In this document: in pieces, positions 31,327 through 39,769 of the stretch
Position numbering within the stretch: the first letter of the stretch is position 1
Layout of the letters: the number at the start of each line of letters is the position of its first letter
From: Bradyrhizobium sp. Y36
Lineage (GTDB): Bacteria > Pseudomonadota > Alphaproteobacteria > Rhizobiales > Xanthobacteraceae
DNA length: 64,000 nt
Direction: 5' to 3'
Assembly (NCBI RefSeq): GCF_002531575.1
Contig: NZ_NWTI01000002.1
Span: 62,001-126,000 of the forward strand
Notes under the pieces: generated by a model
Database searches by the model: none
Told to the model about the DNA's origin: nothing
What the model saw: the letters and a program-made list of their open reading frames with translations, nothing else
Position numbers and translations under genes: made by a program

Positions 31327-31980
31327 TCAAACCGCCTCCAACTGCTCCGCCCCACGTTTCTTCTTCGCCCTGGACTGGCCGAGCAGGGGGCCGGCGGTGA
31401 GCGCCGCCGTGTCGGCCACGCCCGGATCGCGCGAGATCATCGCCGCGACGATCGCACCATCGATCAACAGCCCGAGCTGATGGGCGAGCACCGCGGGCTC
31501 GCTCGAGCCGAGCTCGCCGGCAAGCTTCTCGATGTGGCCGAGCACGATCTTCTTGTGCTTCATCGCGATGTTGCGGAACTGCTTGGCGTCCTTGTCATGC
31601 TCGCCGACGGCGTTGATGAAGGGACAGCCGTAGAAGCGTTCTTCCGCGAACCAGCTCTTCAGGGCCGGGAAGATGCGCGTGAGTTTCGCCTGCGCGTCGC
31701 CGCCGCCGTCTTCCATGGCGGCGATGAACCATTCGCGCCACTGCTTGCCTTCGCTCTCCAGCACCGCGTTGACGAGATTGGTCTTGGAGCCGAACAATTT
31801 GTACAGCGTGGTCTTCGCAGTGCCGGCCTCCTCGATGATCGCATCGATGCCGGTAGCATTGATGCCGTTCTTGCAGAACAGATGCGACGCGGCGCTGAGC
31901 AGGCGCCCGCGCGCGGATTCGTCGTCGCCGGCACCGGCGTGCGGTGAGTTGGAATTCTTCTTCGATGACGTCTTTGCCAT
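31327..31980 (-). CDS. TetR/AcrR-family regulator
   Basis: 217 residues. An N-terminal helix-turn-helix (RLLSAASHLFCKNGINATGIDAIIEEAGTAKTTLYKLFGSKTNLV) is the conserved TetR DNA-binding domain. The C-terminal helical ligand domain has the ERFYGCPFINAVGEHDKD pattern common in TetR proteins of the AcrR group. A lysine-rich tail (SRAKKKRGAEQLEAV) follows. ATG at 31978-31980 without a strong SD; a GTG at 32004 is the alternative. The nearest likely target is the divergent osmC-like gene at 32228 or its own promoter; ligand unknown. Confidence 0.9.
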   Translation of the reverse strand: MAKTSSKKNSNSPHAGAGDDESARGRLLSAASHLFCKNGINATGIDAIIEEAGTAKTTLYKLFGSKTNLVNAVLESEGKQWREWFIAAMEDGGGDAQAKLTRIFPALKSWFAEERFYGCPFINAVGEHDKDAKQFRNIAMKHKKIVLGHIEKLAGELGSSEPAVLAHQLGLLIDGAIVAAMISRDPGVADTAALTAGPLLGQSRAKKKRGAEQLEAV

Positions 31981-32227
31981 GCGCGCCAACTTAATCGCAG
32001 CCACGCGGTATCATCAAGCCGCATCTGTCCCGCGCCGAAAAGATTCGCACGACAGGGCGCATCTGCACCGCCTTTGAGCAGGGCGCGACCGATCAATCTG
32101 CAGGCAGCGACGCTTAAGCGGCTCCAATGTCTCGTGTTTCGTTTTCGGCCGGCTCTGGCACGCTCCATGCAAGGAAACAGACCGTTCGGTATCCTGCCGC
32201 CTTCCGCGGCTTGCCAGGGAGAAGAAG

Positions 32228-32770
32228 ATGACTGCCGTCGTTCAAAAGACAGTGCTGACGGGGTGCCTTGCGCCCATCGACAAGAATGGCCTCGAGCAAC
32301 TGATCGCGAGCGGCAAGGCCAATCCGAAGGTCGTCAAGACCTTGAAATGCAAGACGGTCGCGGAAGGAAAATTCCGCCACGCCAACTACATCCGCAACCT
32401 GCCGCCCTACATCGTCGACGAACCGCCGGGCCTTCTGGGCGACGACACCGCGCCGAATCCGTCGGAGGCCTCGCTGGCCGCGCTCGGCTCCTGCCTTGCC
32501 GTCGGCCTGCACGCCAACGCCGTGCATCGCGGCTGGATCGTCAACAAACTCGAGCTCGAGCTCGAAGGCGACCTCAACATCACCGCGGTCTGGGGCACCG
32601 GCGACACCTCGGACAAGCCGGTCGGCTTCACCGACGTGCGCGTCAAGGTCGACATGGCGTGCGAGGGCATCGGGCAGGACGAGATCAACGCGCTGGTCGC
32701 CCATGTGAAGAAATGGTCGCCGGTCGCCAACACCTTCACCCGCCCGGTCAATCTCGAGGTCGGCATCTAG
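32228..32770 (+). CDS. OsmC-family peroxidase-like protein
   Basis: 180-residue OsmC/Ohr-type protein, which typically reduces organic peroxides by thiol chemistry. The core EASLAALGSCLAVGLHANAVHRG contains the first conserved cysteine (SC). The second, expected near residues 120-135, is at VDMACEGIGQDE. A strand-rich N-terminal part with KFRHANYIRNLPPYIVDEPPGLLG is typical. ATG at 32228 follows GAAGAAG. It precedes an acyl-CoA-dehydrogenase-like gene on the same strand and probably starts this cluster. Confidence 0.9.
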   Translation: MTAVVQKTVLTGCLAPIDKNGLEQLIASGKANPKVVKTLKCKTVAEGKFRHANYIRNLPPYIVDEPPGLLGDDTAPNPSEASLAALGSCLAVGLHANAVHRGWIVNKLELELEGDLNITAVWGTGDTSDKPVGFTDVRVKVDMACEGIGQDEINALVAHVKKWSPVANTFTRPVNLEVGI

Positions 32771-32805
32771 CTGATCGCAACCAGGACAAGGTGCGGGAGA
32801 CGATC

Positions 32806-33918
32806 ATGGGTTCACTGGCTTTATCGCGGGTCGACGTTTTGGATCAGGCCGCACCGTCCATTGCAGGCGAGGTGGCGCGAATTGCGCGGGAGCAGCTCGC
32901 GCCGCTTGCCGCCGGTATCGATGACGGCACGGTCTATCCGGCCGAGGTGCTGCGCAAGTTCGGTGCGGTGGGTGCCTGGGGCAGCCACGTGCCCCACGAA
33001 GGTCCGGCGGACTTGCGCTGCGCCATCCAGGCGATGGCTGCTATCGGCGAGGTCTGCGGTGCCACGGCCTTCATGGCCTGGTGCCAGAACACGCTGGTCT
33101 GGTACGCCGCCAACTCGACCAATCTGAAGCTCGCAAAACGTTTCGGCGATGCCTTCTCGACCGGCCGCGTGCTCGGCGGCACCGGGCTCTCGAACCCGAT
33201 GAAGAGCTTCTTCGGCATCGAGAAGCTGAAACTTAAAGGCAGGAAGGTCGAGGGCGGCTATCTCGTGCGGGGCGCGCTGCCCTGGGTCTCCAATCTCGGC
33301 CCCGGACACTATTTCGGCACGATCTTCGAGCGCGAGGACGAGCCGGGGCAGGTGATGTTCCTGGCCGACTGCTCCGATCCCGCGATCACGCTGACGCCGT
33401 GCAAGCCGTTCATGGCGATGGACGGCACCGGCACCTATGGCGTCCAGTTCCGCGACGTCTTCGTGCCGGACGACCTGATCCTCGCCGACCCCGCCGGCCC
33501 CTTCGTCAAGAAGATCCGCGCCGGCTTCATCCTGCTGCAGGCCGGCATGGCGCTCGGCCTCATCAAAGACTGCATCAACATCATGGACGAGGTCGACAAT
33601 CCCCTCGGACACATCAACCGCTACCTGCCGCAGCAGCCGGTGCATTTCCGCGATCTCGCCGCCGAGCTCGAAGCAGAGACCATGGCGCTGGCGCGCGACC
33701 CCTACAACGAGGAGGAAACTTACTGGCGCAAGGTGATCGCGCTCAGGCTTCGCGCCGGCGAAGCCAGCGTCGCGGCGGCGCATGCGGCGATGCTGCATTG
33801 TGGCGCGCGCGGCTACCTCAAGAGCCATCGCGCGCAGCGGCGTTTGCGCGAGGCCTATTTCGTCGCGATCGTCACGCCGGCCACCAAGCAACTGCGCAAG
33901 ATGCTCGCCGAATCCTGA
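32806..33918 (+). CDS. Acyl-CoA-dehydrogenase-like flavoprotein
   Basis: 370 residues with the three-domain acyl-CoA dehydrogenase fold. It has helical N-terminal residues, a central strand domain with LSNPMKSFFGIEKLKLKG and ALPWVSNLGPGHYFG, and a C-terminal helical domain. The usual Y-E-G-T segment near the C-terminus is absent (AYFVAIVTPATKQLRKML), so it may not be a true acyl-CoA oxidising enzyme and instead act like flavin-dependent monooxygenases of this fold. ATG at 32806 with GGGAGA upstream. Gene order osmC, this, rhodanese, cynA suggests a shared cluster. Confidence 0.85.
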   Translation: MGSLALSRVDVLDQAAPSIAGEVARIAREQLAPLAAGIDDGTVYPAEVLRKFGAVGAWGSHVPHEGPADLRCAIQAMAAIGEVCGATAFMAWCQNTLVWYAANSTNLKLAKRFGDAFSTGRVLGGTGLSNPMKSFFGIEKLKLKGRKVEGGYLVRGALPWVSNLGPGHYFGTIFEREDEPGQVMFLADCSDPAITLTPCKPFMAMDGTGTYGVQFRDVFVPDDLILADPAGPFVKKIRAGFILLQAGMALGLIKDCINIMDEVDNPLGHINRYLPQQPVHFRDLAAELEAETMALARDPYNEEETYWRKVIALRLRAGEASVAAAHAAMLHCGARGYLKSHRAQRRLREAYFVAIVTPATKQLRKMLAES

Positions 33919-33970
33919 GCTTCACGAGTCCACCCCAGAAGACCACTTAACCTCAACGGAGAGGCTGCCA

Positions 33971-34849
33971 ATGACGGACGTTCTGATTTCTGCCAGCGAA
34001 CTTGCCGATCTCTTGAAGCTCGAGCCCTGTGTCGTGATCGACACCCGCAATCCCGACGCCTACGCCGCCGGGCACCTGCCCAACGCCGTGAACGTGCACG
34101 AGATCTTCACGTTCCTCGCGACCTCGACGCCGGAAGGCATCAGCGAGCTGAAGACCAAATTCGCCGACGCCTTCGGCGCTGCCGGCCTTTCCGGCAAGGA
34201 GACGGCCGTGATCTACGAGCAGTCGATGAATTCCGGCTTCGGCCAGTCCTGCCGCGGCTACTATCTCCTCACCATGCTCGGCTATCCCAAGGTGAGGGTG
34301 CTGCATGGCGGCTTCGATGCGTGGGCGGGTGCGGGCCTTCCGGTGACGAAGGATGTGCCGACGCCGGCGAAAGCCTCGTTCACGATCGTTCCGGAAGCCG
34401 GCGAGATCCTGATCGACGCGAAAACCATGCTCGCCGCGGTCGGCAAGCCCGGCATCGCCATCCTCGACGTGCGCGACGTCGACGAATGGATCGGCGACAG
34501 TTCGTCTCCGTACGGCAAGGATTTCTGCCCGCGCAAGGGCCGCATCCCCGGGGCGGTGTGGCTGGAATGGTACCGCATGATGAAGCCGACCGCGGAAGGA
34601 CCGCGCTTCAAGTCCAAGGACGAGATCCTGGCCGAGTGCGCCACCGTCGGCATCTCGCCGTCAACGCCGGTTTATCTCTACTGCTTCAAGGGGGCGCGCG
34701 CCTCGAACACGTTCCTGGCGCTGAAGAACGCCGGCGTGAAGGACGTGCGGATGTATTTCGGCTCCTGGAACGAATGGTCGCGCGATCCGTCGCTGCCGAT
34801 CGAGCAGGGGCTGCCCGTGGCTGCCCAGGTAACAGGCAAGGCGGCATAG
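33971..34849 (+). CDS. Rhodanese-type thiosulfate sulfurtransferase
   Basis: 292 residues with two rhodanese domains. The C-terminal domain carries the active-site loop YCFKGARAS, where the cysteine would accept the sulfur; the N-terminal domain has QSMNSGFGQSCR instead. Conserved rhodanese segments VVIDTRNPDAYAAGHLPNAVN and LDVRDVDEW are clear. No signal peptide, so cytoplasmic. ATG 33971 with GGAGAGG upstream. Next to cyanate transport and hydrolysis genes, so a role in cyanide/thiocyanate or sulfur-donor chemistry is suggested by context only. Confidence 0.9.
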   Translation: MTDVLISASELADLLKLEPCVVIDTRNPDAYAAGHLPNAVNVHEIFTFLATSTPEGISELKTKFADAFGAAGLSGKETAVIYEQSMNSGFGQSCRGYYLLTMLGYPKVRVLHGGFDAWAGAGLPVTKDVPTPAKASFTIVPEAGEILIDAKTMLAAVGKPGIAILDVRDVDEWIGDSSSPYGKDFCPRKGRIPGAVWLEWYRMMKPTAEGPRFKSKDEILAECATVGISPSTPVYLYCFKGARASNTFLALKNAGVKDVRMYFGSWNEWSRDPSLPIEQGLPVAAQVTGKAA

Positions 34850-34967
34850 AACCTGCATGTTTCCAGTGGCCCGGCTGCGCAAGCCGTAGCCGGGCCACGA
34901 TGGAATTTTGAGCCGACGCGGCGGACAACGGCGTCCCTTGCGCGGTGTGACAAAGGGGCGCAGCAGC

Positions 34968-36350
34968 ATGTCCACGTTCGACGATCCGTTTGATGCCGAC
35001 CGCAGTCTTCAGTCGGGTTGCGTGTGCGGCCAGCACCGTTCGGCAGGAGAGCACGAGCAGGCGGCCCTGGCCTTGCGCTGCGAGCCCGTCGAGAGCGAGG
35101 AGAAGCGCTACCAGGGCGTTGTCGCCGCCACCGTGATGCGCGCGATGTTTCCGCAGGACGTGGCGCGGCGCGCTTTCCTGAAATCGGTCGGTGCCTCCAC
35201 TGCGCTGGCTGCGCTCTCGCAGTTCTTCCCGCTGCAGACCGCGACCGAAGTGTTCGCGCAGGCCGGCGCGCCCGAGAAGAAGGATCTCAAGGTCGGCTTC
35301 ATCCCGATCACTTGCGCGACGCCGATCATCATGGCGGCGCCGATGGGCTTCTATGCCAGGCACGGCCTCAACGTCGAGGTGGTCAAGACCGCCGGCTGGG
35401 CCGTGATCCGCGACAAGACCATCAACAAGGAATACGACGCCGCGCACATGCTGGCGCCGATGCCGATCGCGATCTCGCTCGGCCTCGGTGCCAACGCCAT
35501 TCCCTTCGCCGTGCCTGCGATCGAGAACATCAACGGGCAGGGCATCGTGCTGGCGACCAAGCACAAGGACAAGCGCGACCCGAAGGACTGGAAGGGAATG
35601 AAGTTCGCCATTCCCTTCGACTATTCCATGCACAATTACCTCTTGCGCTATTATCTCGCCGAGCACGGTCTCGACCCCGACACGGATGTGCAGCTGCGCT
35701 CGGTGCCGCCGCCGGAGATGGTCGCGAATTTGCGCGCCGACAACATCGACGGCTTCCTCGCACCCGACAACATCTGCCAGCGCGCGATCTATGACGGCGT
35801 CGGCTTCATGCATCTTCTGTCGAAGGAGATCTGGGACGGCCACCCCTGCTGCAGCTTTGCCGCCAGCCGCGAGTTCATCACGACTGCGCCCAACAGCTTT
35901 GCGGCGCTGACCCGCGCCATCGTCGACGCCACCGCTTTCGCCTCGAAGGCGGAGAACCGCAAGCAGATCGCGGAAGCGATCGCGCCCGCCAACTACATCA
36001 ACGCGCCGGTCACGGTGCTGGAGCAGGTCCTGACCGGCACCTATGCCGACGGCCTCGGCGGCGTGAAGACCGATGCCAAGCGCGTCGATTTCGATCCGTT
36101 CCCCTGGCAGTCCTTTGCGGTGTGGATGCTGACGCAGATGAAGCGCTGGGGCCAGATCAAGGGCGACGTCGACTACAAGGCGGTCGCGGAGCAGGTGTAT
36201 CTCGCCACCGACACCAAGAAGCTGATGACGGAGATGGGCTTGTCGCCGCCGGCGACCGCGTACAAATCGTTCGCGGTGATGGGCAAGAATTTCGATCCGG
36301 CCAAGCCGGAGGATTACGTGGCGAGCTTCAAGATCAGGAAGTCGTCGTGA
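34968..36350 (+). CDS. cynA: Cyanate/nitrate-type ABC transporter substrate-binding protein
   Basis: 460 residues of the NrtA/CmpA/CynA group. A long N-terminus with a C-x-C-x-x-H motif (SGCVCGQHRS) precedes the twin-arginine-like export signal RRAFLKSVGASTALAALS. The periplasmic binding domain shows VGFIPITCATPIIMAAPMGFY, and its ligand part has MKFAIPFDYSMHNYLLRYYL. Tat export is therefore likely. The CVCGQH segment may bind a metal. ATG 34968 with AGGGG upstream. Identified as cyanate rather than nitrate by the cynS gene in the same operon. Confidence 0.87.
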   Translation: MSTFDDPFDADRSLQSGCVCGQHRSAGEHEQAALALRCEPVESEEKRYQGVVAATVMRAMFPQDVARRAFLKSVGASTALAALSQFFPLQTATEVFAQAGAPEKKDLKVGFIPITCATPIIMAAPMGFYARHGLNVEVVKTAGWAVIRDKTINKEYDAAHMLAPMPIAISLGLGANAIPFAVPAIENINGQGIVLATKHKDKRDPKDWKGMKFAIPFDYSMHNYLLRYYLAEHGLDPDTDVQLRSVPPPEMVANLRADNIDGFLAPDNICQRAIYDGVGFMHLLSKEIWDGHPCCSFAASREFITTAPNSFAALTRAIVDATAFASKAENRKQIAEAIAPANYINAPVTVLEQVLTGTYADGLGGVKTDAKRVDFDPFPWQSFAVWMLTQMKRWGQIKGDVDYKAVAEQVYLATDTKKLMTEMGLSPPATAYKSFAVMGKNFDPAKPEDYVASFKIRKSS

Positions 36351-36375
36351 TGACGGGCAGCGCTCTCTCTCCATC

Positions 36376-36503
36376 GTCGTCCCGGCGAACGCCGGGACCC
36401 ATAACCACAGGGAGATGTTTGGCGATGACCCGTCGTTCGGTACTCCCACTGACCGGCATCGATAGATCACGCGGTATGGGTCCCGGCGTTCGCCGGGACG
36501 ACG
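36376..36503. repeat. Palindromic intergenic repeat, family C (copy 2)
   Basis: GTCGTCCCGGCGAACGCCGGGA at left, CCCGGCGTTCGCCGGGACGAC at right, and ACCCATA/TATGGGT beside them. It lies between cynA and cynB, 20 bp before the cynB start, within what should be one transcript. Confidence 0.85.
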
Positions 36504-36522
36504 GGTGGAGAGGTCTTGCCCG

Positions 36523-37362
36523 ATGACATCCTCCCTCCGTCTCCGTGCCGGCCTCGTCTCCATCGTGCTGCTCGCCGCATTCCTCGGCATCTGGCATCTG
36601 GCCACGCGCTCGGCCGGCACTGCCGCGACGATGAGCCCGGAATACGCCAAGCTGATGGGCTTGACCGCGACGCAGGGTAAATCGGCGATGCCCGGGCCGC
36701 TCGATGTCGGCGTCAAGCTGTGGGAGCATCTGAGGCGGCCGTTCTACGACAACGGGCCGAACGACAAGGGTCTCGGCATCCAGCTCGCTTATTCCATCGC
36801 GCGGGTCGGCACCGGCTATCTGCTCGCCGTGCTGGTCGCGATCCCGCTCGGCTTTCTGATCGGCATGTCGCCGCTGCTCAGCAAGGCGCTCGATCCCTTC
36901 ATCCAGGTGCTGAAGCCGATCTCGCCTCTGGCTTGGATGCCGCTGGCGCTCTACACCATCAAGGATTCCTCGATCTCGGCAATCTTCGTCATCTTCATCT
37001 GCTCGATCTGGCCGATGCTGCTCAACACCGTGTTCGGCGTGGCCAGCGTCCGCAAGGAATGGATCAACGTCGCGCGCACGCTCGAGGTCGGCACCGTCAG
37101 GCGCGCCTTCACCGTGATCCTGCCTGCGGCGGCGCCGACGATCCTGACCGGCATGCGCATCTCGATCGGCATCGCCTGGCTCGTCATCGTCGCCGCCGAG
37201 ATGCTCGTCGGCGGCACCGGCATCGGCTACTTCGTCTGGAACGAGTGGAATAACCTGTCGATCACCAACGTCATCATCGCGATCCTCCTGATCGGGATCG
37301 TCGGCATGCTGCTCGACCAGATCCTGGCGCGCTTCACGCGCATGGTCACGTTTCCGGAGTAG
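36523..37362 (+). CDS. cynB: Cyanate ABC transporter permease
   Basis: 279-residue inner-membrane permease of the NrtB/SsuC type. Hydrophobic segments include LVSIVLLAAFLGIWHLAT, the GYLLAVLVAIPLGFLIG region and IGIAWLVIVAAEMLVGG. The cytoplasmic EAA-like loop is around WPMLLNTVFGV...EWINVARTLEVGTVRRAFTVILPAAAPTILTG, which docks the ATPase. ATG at 36523 with GGAGAGG upstream. The stop is four bases before the ATPase GTG start, so translation is coupled. The repeat upstream could weaken expression relative to cynA. Confidence 0.92.
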   Translation: MTSSLRLRAGLVSIVLLAAFLGIWHLATRSAGTAATMSPEYAKLMGLTATQGKSAMPGPLDVGVKLWEHLRRPFYDNGPNDKGLGIQLAYSIARVGTGYLLAVLVAIPLGFLIGMSPLLSKALDPFIQVLKPISPLAWMPLALYTIKDSSISAIFVIFICSIWPMLLNTVFGVASVRKEWINVARTLEVGTVRRAFTVILPAAAPTILTGMRISIGIAWLVIVAAEMLVGGTGIGYFVWNEWNNLSITNVIIAILLIGIVGMLLDQILARFTRMVTFPE

Positions 37363-37366
37363 GGCG

Positions 37367-38290
37367 GTGTCCGACAAATTCATCTCCATCGAAGGCATCG
37401 CGAAGCGCTACCCTGGCGCCGGGGGAGCCACCACGACCGTCTTCGAGAATCTGTGGCTGTCGATGGCGCGCGGCGAGTTCGCTTGCGTGATCGGACATTC
37501 CGGTTGCGGCAAGACCACCGTGCTCAACATCCTCGCCGGGCTCGATGCGCCGAGCGAGGGCGCCGTCATCGTCGACGGGCAGGCGATTTACGGCACCAGC
37601 CTCGACCGCGCCGTCATCTTCCAGAGCCACGCGTTGTTGCCCTGGCGCACCGTGCTCGGCAATGTCGCCTATGCCGTGAGCTCGAAATGGCGGAGCTGGG
37701 ACCGGGCCAAGGTCAAGGCGCACGCGCAGACGTTCATCGATCTCGTTGGTCTTTCCGGCTCCGAGCACAAGCGACCGTCGGAGCTGTCGGGCGGCATGAA
37801 GCAGCGTGTCGGCATTGCACGCGCGCTCTCGATCACGCCGAAGATGATGCTGATGGACGAGCCGTTCTCGGCGCTTGACGCATTGACGCGCGGCACGCTG
37901 CAGGACGAGGTCCGCCGCATCTGCCTCGAGACCGGGCAGACCGCCTTCATGATCACCCATGACGTCGACGAGGCGATCTATCTCGCCGACAAGATCTTCC
38001 TGATGACCAACGGGCCCGGCGCGGTGCTCGCGGAGGTGGTCGAGAACCCGCTGCCGAGGGATCGCGGCCGCACCGATCTGCACCGCCATCCGCTCTACTA
38101 CGCGCTGCGCAACCACATCGTCGATTTCCTGGTGACGCGCAGCAAGACCTTTGCCACCGAGACACCCGGTCACGATCCGCGTAATGTGCCGCTGGTGCAT
38201 ATCGGCAAGCCCGGACTGACGATCGCAACCGGCGGCGACGAGCAGAGACTGGCTTGGACAGCGGGGACCAGTCCCGGACTGACGGCTTGA
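37367..38290 (+). CDS. cynD: Cyanate ABC transporter ATP-binding protein
   Basis: 307-residue ATPase of the NrtD/SsuB class. Walker A GHSGCGKTT, signature LSGGMKQRVGIARAL, Walker B MLMDEPFSALD and the switch histidine ITHD are all intact. The C-terminal extension PGHDPRNVPLVHIGKPG has no obvious nitrate-regulatory domain. GTG start at 37367, four bases after cynB. Together with cynA and cynB it forms a complete importer of the nitrate/sulfonate/cyanate family. Confidence 0.93.
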   Translation: MSDKFISIEGIAKRYPGAGGATTTVFENLWLSMARGEFACVIGHSGCGKTTVLNILAGLDAPSEGAVIVDGQAIYGTSLDRAVIFQSHALLPWRTVLGNVAYAVSSKWRSWDRAKVKAHAQTFIDLVGLSGSEHKRPSELSGGMKQRVGIARALSITPKMMLMDEPFSALDALTRGTLQDEVRRICLETGQTAFMITHDVDEAIYLADKIFLMTNGPGAVLAEVVENPLPRDRGRTDLHRHPLYYALRNHIVDFLVTRSKTFATETPGHDPRNVPLVHIGKPGLTIATGGDEQRLAWTAGTSPGLTA

Positions 38291-38362
38291 TTTGTAGACG
38301 CATGATCTACGGAATACCGCTTCACACGTTTCCGGATCATGCTTTTGAAGGGAGACCCTGAG

Positions 38363-38851
38363 ATGAAACGCGAAGACCTCACCGAAAAGCTGCTCGACAT
38401 CAAGCGCGAGAAGGGATGGAGCTGGAAGCACATCTGCGACAAGATCGGCGGCTATTCCGAGGTGCTCATCGTCGGCGCCATCCTCGGCCAGATGAAGCTG
38501 ACGAAGCCGCAGGCCGCCAATGCCGGCGAGCTGTTCGGCCTGTCGAAAGCGGAAGTCGCGATGCTCAACGAGGTGCCGATGCGCGGCACCGGCACGCCGA
38601 TGCCGCCGACCGATCCCCTGATCTACCGCTTCTACGAAATGGTGATGGTGAACGGTCCGGCCTGGAAGGCGCTGATCGAAGAGGAATTCGGCGACGGCAT
38701 CATGTCGGCGATCGACTTCGACATGGCAATGGAGCGCGTCGCCAATCCGAAGGGCGACCGCGTCAAAATCACCATGAGCGGCAAATTCCTGCCCTACAAA
38801 TATTACGGCGCCAGCGGCAACGTGCCGGAATACGGCTTCAAGGAGGACTGA
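38363..38851 (+). CDS. cynS: Cyanase (cyanate hydratase)
   Basis: 162 residues. It converts cyanate and bicarbonate to ammonia and CO2, using nitrogen from cyanate. The N-terminal helical DNA-binding-like half (KREDLTEKLLDIKREKGWSWKHI) and the catalytic C-terminal half are present. The family's active-site Arg, Glu and Ser are in YRFYEMV and MSAIDFDMA. ATG 38363 with GAAGGGAG upstream. It overlaps by 14 bp the convergent PEP-mutase-family gene. It fixes the identity of the ABC importer as a cyanate system. Confidence 0.95.
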   Translation: MKREDLTEKLLDIKREKGWSWKHICDKIGGYSEVLIVGAILGQMKLTKPQAANAGELFGLSKAEVAMLNEVPMRGTGTPMPPTDPLIYRFYEMVMVNGPAWKALIEEEFGDGIMSAIDFDMAMERVANPKGDRVKITMSGKFLPYKYYGASGNVPEYGFKED

Positions 38852-39665
38852 CCGACGCAAAGGCTTCGCGCAGCTCGGCCACCGGAGCCATCTGGCGAAC
38901 ATAGGTGAAGGACCCCTTGTCCTTCATCTCGCGCGCGCAGCTCAAGAACGCGGCGAGCGCGTAACGCGACATCGCGCCACCGACGCTGATGCGCTTGACG
39001 CCGGCAGCGGACAATTGTCCGACTGTCAGCGTCGGGTCGGCAAAGCCCATCACGTGGTTGAACGGCTTGCTCAGCGAGGAGACGACAGTCCGGATCGTGG
39101 CGAGGTCGTATAGCCCCGGCGAATAAAGGACATCGGCTCCCGCGGCCTCGAAGGCCTGCAGGCGGCGAGTAGTGTCTTCGATGTCCTTGCGGCCGTGCAG
39201 GAAGTTCTCGGCCCGCGCAGTCAACGTGAACGGAATTGGCAGCGCGCGCGCTACTTCCACGGCGGCCTGGACGCGCTCGACGGCGTGGGAGAAGTCGTAG
39301 ATGGGGCGATCGCGGTCGCCGCTGAAATCCTCGATCGAGCCGCCGACGGCGCCGGCCTCGGCGGCACGCTGAATTGCTTCGGCGGCACGCTTCGGCTCGT
39401 CTGCGCCGCAGTTCTCGAGATCGACGCTGACGGGCAGGTCGGTCGCTTCGACGATCGCGCGCGCGTTGGCGAGGATGACATCGAGGCCGACGCCGCTCCT
39501 GCCGAGCATGTTGGCCACCCCGAGGCTCGTGGTCGCCAGGGCCTCGAAGCCCATCGCGGCGAGCAGCTTGGCCGTACCGGCATCCCATGGATTGGGAATG
39601 ATGAAGGCATCCCGCCGCTCGTGCAGCGCGCGAAACGCCGTCGCCTTGTCCAGCTGGCTCGTCAT
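38838..39665 (-). CDS. Isocitrate lyase / PEP mutase family protein
   Basis: 275-residue TIM-barrel protein of the ICL/PEPM superfamily (carboxyphosphonoenolpyruvate mutase or methylisocitrate-lyase-like). The start FIIPNPWDAGTAKLLAAMGFEALATTS and the metal-site SVDLENC, together with GGSIEDFSGDRD and LTARAENFLHG, match the superfamily; the usual ICL KKCGH is replaced, so the reaction is uncertain. ATG at 39663-39665 with GGAGACG upstream. It diverges from a LysR gene, which probably regulates it. Confidence 0.9.
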   Translation of the reverse strand: MTSQLDKATAFRALHERRDAFIIPNPWDAGTAKLLAAMGFEALATTSLGVANMLGRSGVGLDVILANARAIVEATDLPVSVDLENCGADEPKRAAEAIQRAAEAGAVGGSIEDFSGDRDRPIYDFSHAVERVQAAVEVARALPIPFTLTARAENFLHGRKDIEDTTRRLQAFEAAGADVLYSPGLYDLATIRTVVSSLSKPFNHVMGFADPTLTVGQLSAAGVKRISVGGAMSRYALAAFLSCAREMKDKGSFTYVRQMAPVAELREAFASVSPP

Positions 39666-39718
39666 GGCTCGTCTCCGTGTTGTCGGTCGAGGCAGCCTTA
39701 GGCGCGTTTTCTCCATTC

Positions 39719-39738
39719 GCCAAATTTGTTATTTTGGC
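39719..39738. promoter_or_regulatory. Candidate LysR operator
   Basis: GCCAAA-N8-TTTGGC, a perfect 6-bp inverted repeat between the divergent ICL/PEPM gene and the LysR gene, 31 bp upstream of the LysR start. Its position and dyad form fit a LysR-type binding site. Confidence 0.5.
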
Positions 39739-39769
39739 AGGTATCATCAGTTTTTTGCATGAGGTTGGG

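Noticed and set aside
34686..36716. 676-codon frame antisense to cynA
   Set aside because: Shadow; it also runs through a repeat and a start codon region.
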